A stretch of DNA of 64,000 nt, from NCBI RefSeq assembly GCF_965213555.1, contig NZ_OZ243890.1:744001-808000 (forward strand). The letters run 5' to 3'. The notes beneath the pieces were generated by a model, which saw only the letters and a program-made list of their open reading frames with translations, did no database searches and was not told where the DNA came from. This DNA is from Acuticoccus sp965213555 (GTDB lineage: Bacteria > Pseudomonadota > Alphaproteobacteria > Rhizobiales > Amorphaceae). Within the stretch, counting starts at the first letter, position 1. Each line of letters opens with the position of its first letter. The translations under genes were made by a program, and so were the position numbers. This document shows, one piece after another, positions 62,395-64,000 of this stretch.

Positions 62395-62781
62395 TCAGGC
62401 GTGGACGGGGACGCTGCAGGCGGTCATCTGCCAACCGTCGGCGATGTCCTCCGTCGCCAGCAGGCGCTGCTCGGCGGTCTCGGCGGCGAGGTGCACGTGC
62501 ACCTCCGTGGCGCCGGCCTTGATTGCACGCAGGAGCGCGTCGCCGTGGTTGGCGAAGAGGTCGTCGCTCACGGCCTCCGCCGAGCCGATCAGCAGGGGCG
62601 TGCGCCGCCCGTGAGCCTCGCACCGTGCTAGGATGAAGGTCCCCGGCTCGTGGCACGAGAAGTTCGTGAGACTGTACACCGACGCCACGTACCAGGCGCT
62701 GCTCCAGCCCTGCCACCAGAACAGCGGGACCGAGTGCGGCGACCGGCCTGCTGCGGCGGACACGTAGTCATTGATGAGCAT
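62395..62781 (-). CDS. Small conserved-looking protein of unknown function
   Basis: A 128-residue protein from ATG 62781 behind GGGAGG. The N-terminal half is rich in Trp, Tyr and Ser (LFWWQGWSSAWYVASVYSLT) and has NFSCHEPGTFILAR. The C-terminal half is helical (ATEVHVHLAAETAEQRLLAT). There is no signal peptide and no known domain that I recognise. Codon use is like its neighbours, so it looks real. It lies between the glycerate kinase gene and the DnaA-box region. Confidence 0.65.
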   Translation of the reverse strand: MLINDYVSAAAGRSPHSVPLFWWQGWSSAWYVASVYSLTNFSCHEPGTFILARCEAHGRRTPLLIGSAEAVSDDLFANHGDALLRAIKAGATEVHVHLAAETAEQRLLATEDIADGWQMTACSVPVHA

Positions 62782-63157
62782 GAAGCCTCCCTGCCAACTC
62801 ACGCGCGCTGCGAACTTGACACCGTCGACCTTACCGCAACGTGTAGTGACGAACGAACGTGGAACGCACGGACCCCCGTAATACACAGCTTGTGGATAAC
62901 CTTTTCGGCTTTCTTGTGACTGGCTCCATGACTCGCTCTTAGGTCGTATTCAGCAGACGGTACAAGCCTTGGACACGACAGACCTTCGTGTCGCCCAAGT
63001 CGTTCGTAAGGTGGACGGTTCCCGTCCCGCCGCCGAGCTGCCCCGCGCCGACCCCTGTCGAGTGGCACCGTGCTCGAAGCCCCGCCGTGGATGGACGATC
63101 CGTCGCAGGGAACGACCAGCCATCTGATGCGCCCGGAGCACAGGTGTCGCCAAAGCG
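62782..63157. other. 376-bp intergenic region with a DnaA box
   Basis: A less GC-rich stretch (62870-62960) with the perfect DnaA box at 62891-62899. No gene is supported elsewhere in the region. Confidence 0.5.
62891..62899 (-). promoter_or_regulatory. Perfect DnaA box
   Basis: TGTGGATAA is the exact reverse complement of the DnaA box TTATCCACA. It lies in an AT-richer gap upstream of the 128-residue gene. I find only this one perfect copy nearby, so an origin is not supported; a DnaA-controlled promoter or titration site is possible. Confidence 0.45.
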
Positions 63158-63958
63158 TCATGACGAGCGCAACCCGAGCACGTCGCGCATGGTGTAGAGC
63201 CCGGCCGGACGCCCGTCGGTCCAGCGTGCCGCGGCGACCGCCCCGCGGGCGAAGATGGCACGCTCTTCCGCACGGTGGGACAGGACGATCCGCTCCCCGT
63301 CAAGCGCAAGGACCACATCGTGCTCGCCGACCACCGTGCCGCCGCGCAGGGATGCGAACCCCACGGCGCCGTAGGGTCGGGGCCCGGTCTGGCCGTCTCG
63401 GCCTCGCACGGCGACGGCCCCGAGCGGTGCGCCGCGCGCGGCAGCCGCGGCCTCGCCGAGGAGCAGCGCGGTGCCCGACGGCGCGTCCACCTTGCGGCGG
63501 TGGTGCATCTCGACGACCTCGACGTCGGCGTCCGGCAGCGCGCGGGCGGCGTCGGCGACGAGCGCGGCAAGGAGCGTCACCCCGCGGGACATGTTGCCCG
63601 ACTTGACGATCGCAATGCGCTGTGCCGCGTCGGCGATGGCGCCGTCCTCGTCCGGGCTGAAGCCGGTGGTGCCGACGACGTGTGCGGCGCCCATCGCCGC
63701 GAGGCGGGGCGCCAGCGCAGCGCTCGCCGCCGGCGTCGTGAAGTCGATCACGGCGGCGCACGCGACGAACTCGCCGGCGTCGTCCGCTACGGTCACGCCG
63801 CACGGTGGCAGACCGGCGAGGGCGGCGGCGTCCATGCCCACGGCCGTGCCGCCCGGCCGGGATGTCGCCGCGGCGAGGCGGAGATCGCCGGCCTCGGCGA
63901 TCGCGCGCACGAGCGCGTGACCCATGCGCCCGCCGACGCCCGCGATCCCGACGTTCAT
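63158..63958 (-). CDS. dapB: 4-Hydroxy-tetrahydrodipicolinate reductase DapB
   Basis: A 266-residue NAD(P)H-dependent reductase of the diaminopimelate/lysine pathway. The N-terminal dinucleotide-binding loop is GIAGVGGRMGHALVRAI. VVGTTGFSPDED and IVKSGNMSRGVTLL follow, with the catalytic block EMHHRRKVDAPSGTAL (His-His and Lys) and FARGAVAAARW. The start is ATG 63958, overlapping the TGA of the upstream gene. Confidence 0.96.
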   Translation of the reverse strand: MNVGIAGVGGRMGHALVRAIAEAGDLRLAAATSRPGGTAVGMDAAALAGLPPCGVTVADDAGEFVACAAVIDFTTPAASAALAPRLAAMGAAHVVGTTGFSPDEDGAIADAAQRIAIVKSGNMSRGVTLLAALVADAARALPDADVEVVEMHHRRKVDAPSGTALLLGEAAAAARGAPLGAVAVRGRDGQTGPRPYGAVGFASLRGGTVVGEHDVVLALDGERIVLSHRAEERAIFARGAVAAARWTDGRPAGLYTMRDVLGLRSS

Positions 63959-64000
63959 CCGGCCGTCGTGTCGCCCGGCTGCGGACCGTCGTAGCCCTCG
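63955..64000 (-). CDS. C-terminal 14 residues of a gene cut by the right edge
   Basis: The minus strand reads EGYDGPQPGDTTAG followed by TGA at 63955-63957, overlapping the dapB ATG by 3 bp. This indicates an upstream, co-transcribed gene. Nothing can be said about its function. Confidence 0.45.
   Translation of the reverse strand, partial: EGYDGPQPGDTTAG

Noticed and set aside
62870..62960. Chromosomal replication origin
   Set aside because: Only one perfect DnaA box, no cluster of boxes and none of the usual origin neighbours in the window.

Overview
The window is very GC-rich chromosomal DNA, densely packed with overlapping genes and frequent GTG starts. The conserved genes point to an alphaproteobacterium of the Hyphomicrobiales (Rhizobiales) type: lipA followed by a Coq10/RatA-type gene, a ureDABC-EFG cluster, an IscU-like gene followed by yidD, a DUF3126 gene, and a multi-thousand-base gene for a two-helix membrane-anchored coiled-coil protein whose C-terminal block resembles hypothetical proteins of this order. 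No species can be named from the sequence alone.

Layout. 1-180 is the end of an unrecognised gene. 0.2-2.6 kb holds three decayed insertion sequences (IS5, IS481, IS5). 2.7-4.2 kb is lipA-coq10. 4.3-12.4 kb is a cluster of seven glycosyltransferase-type genes, centred on a fused sucrose-phosphate-synthase/phosphatase-like enzyme. A tRNA-Arg(CCU) follows at 12.5 kb. 13.2-18.8 kb is the urease operon, with a DUF29 gene between ureC and ureE. 18.9-32.5 kb carries housekeeping and envelope genes: a secreted phytase-like esterase, a luciferase-like monooxygenase, a repeat-containing exported protein, thrS with a C-terminal extension, yidD, an IscU-like scaffold, hisI, a CBS protein, a rhomboid protease next to a 17-unit minisatellite, DUF3126, cysE, an alpha/beta hydrolase and a 2Fe-2S ferredoxin. 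32.9-39.5 kb is the giant coiled-coil gene, about 2,185 codons, interrupted by one single-base frameshift. A nitroreductase and an exported repeat protein follow. 41.6-47.2 kb is an insertion-sequence graveyard with at least seven broken transposases. 47.5-60.9 kb is a catabolic and transport island in three operons. 61.2-64.0 kb has glycerate kinase, a small unknown protein, a lone perfect DnaA box and dapB.

How the genes work together. The island at 47.5-60.9 kb is the most coherent candidate for an undescribed system. A divergent operon (AtzG-like small protein, AtzE/GatA-type amidase, M20 carbamoylase/allantoate-amidohydrolase-type enzyme) faces a complete peptide/nickel-type ABC importer (SBP, two permeases, two ATPases). 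That importer converges on a third operon: a polar amino-acid ABC importer, a DUF6282 hydrolase-like protein and a phosphotriesterase/lactonase-type enzyme. Together they could import an amide- or ureido-containing compound and open it step by step. The urease cluster 30 kb away could consume any urea released. That pathway is an inference from context. The giant coiled-coil gene has a CtrA-like site upstream and a 22-residue helical repeat that continues exactly across the frameshift once a single base is removed.
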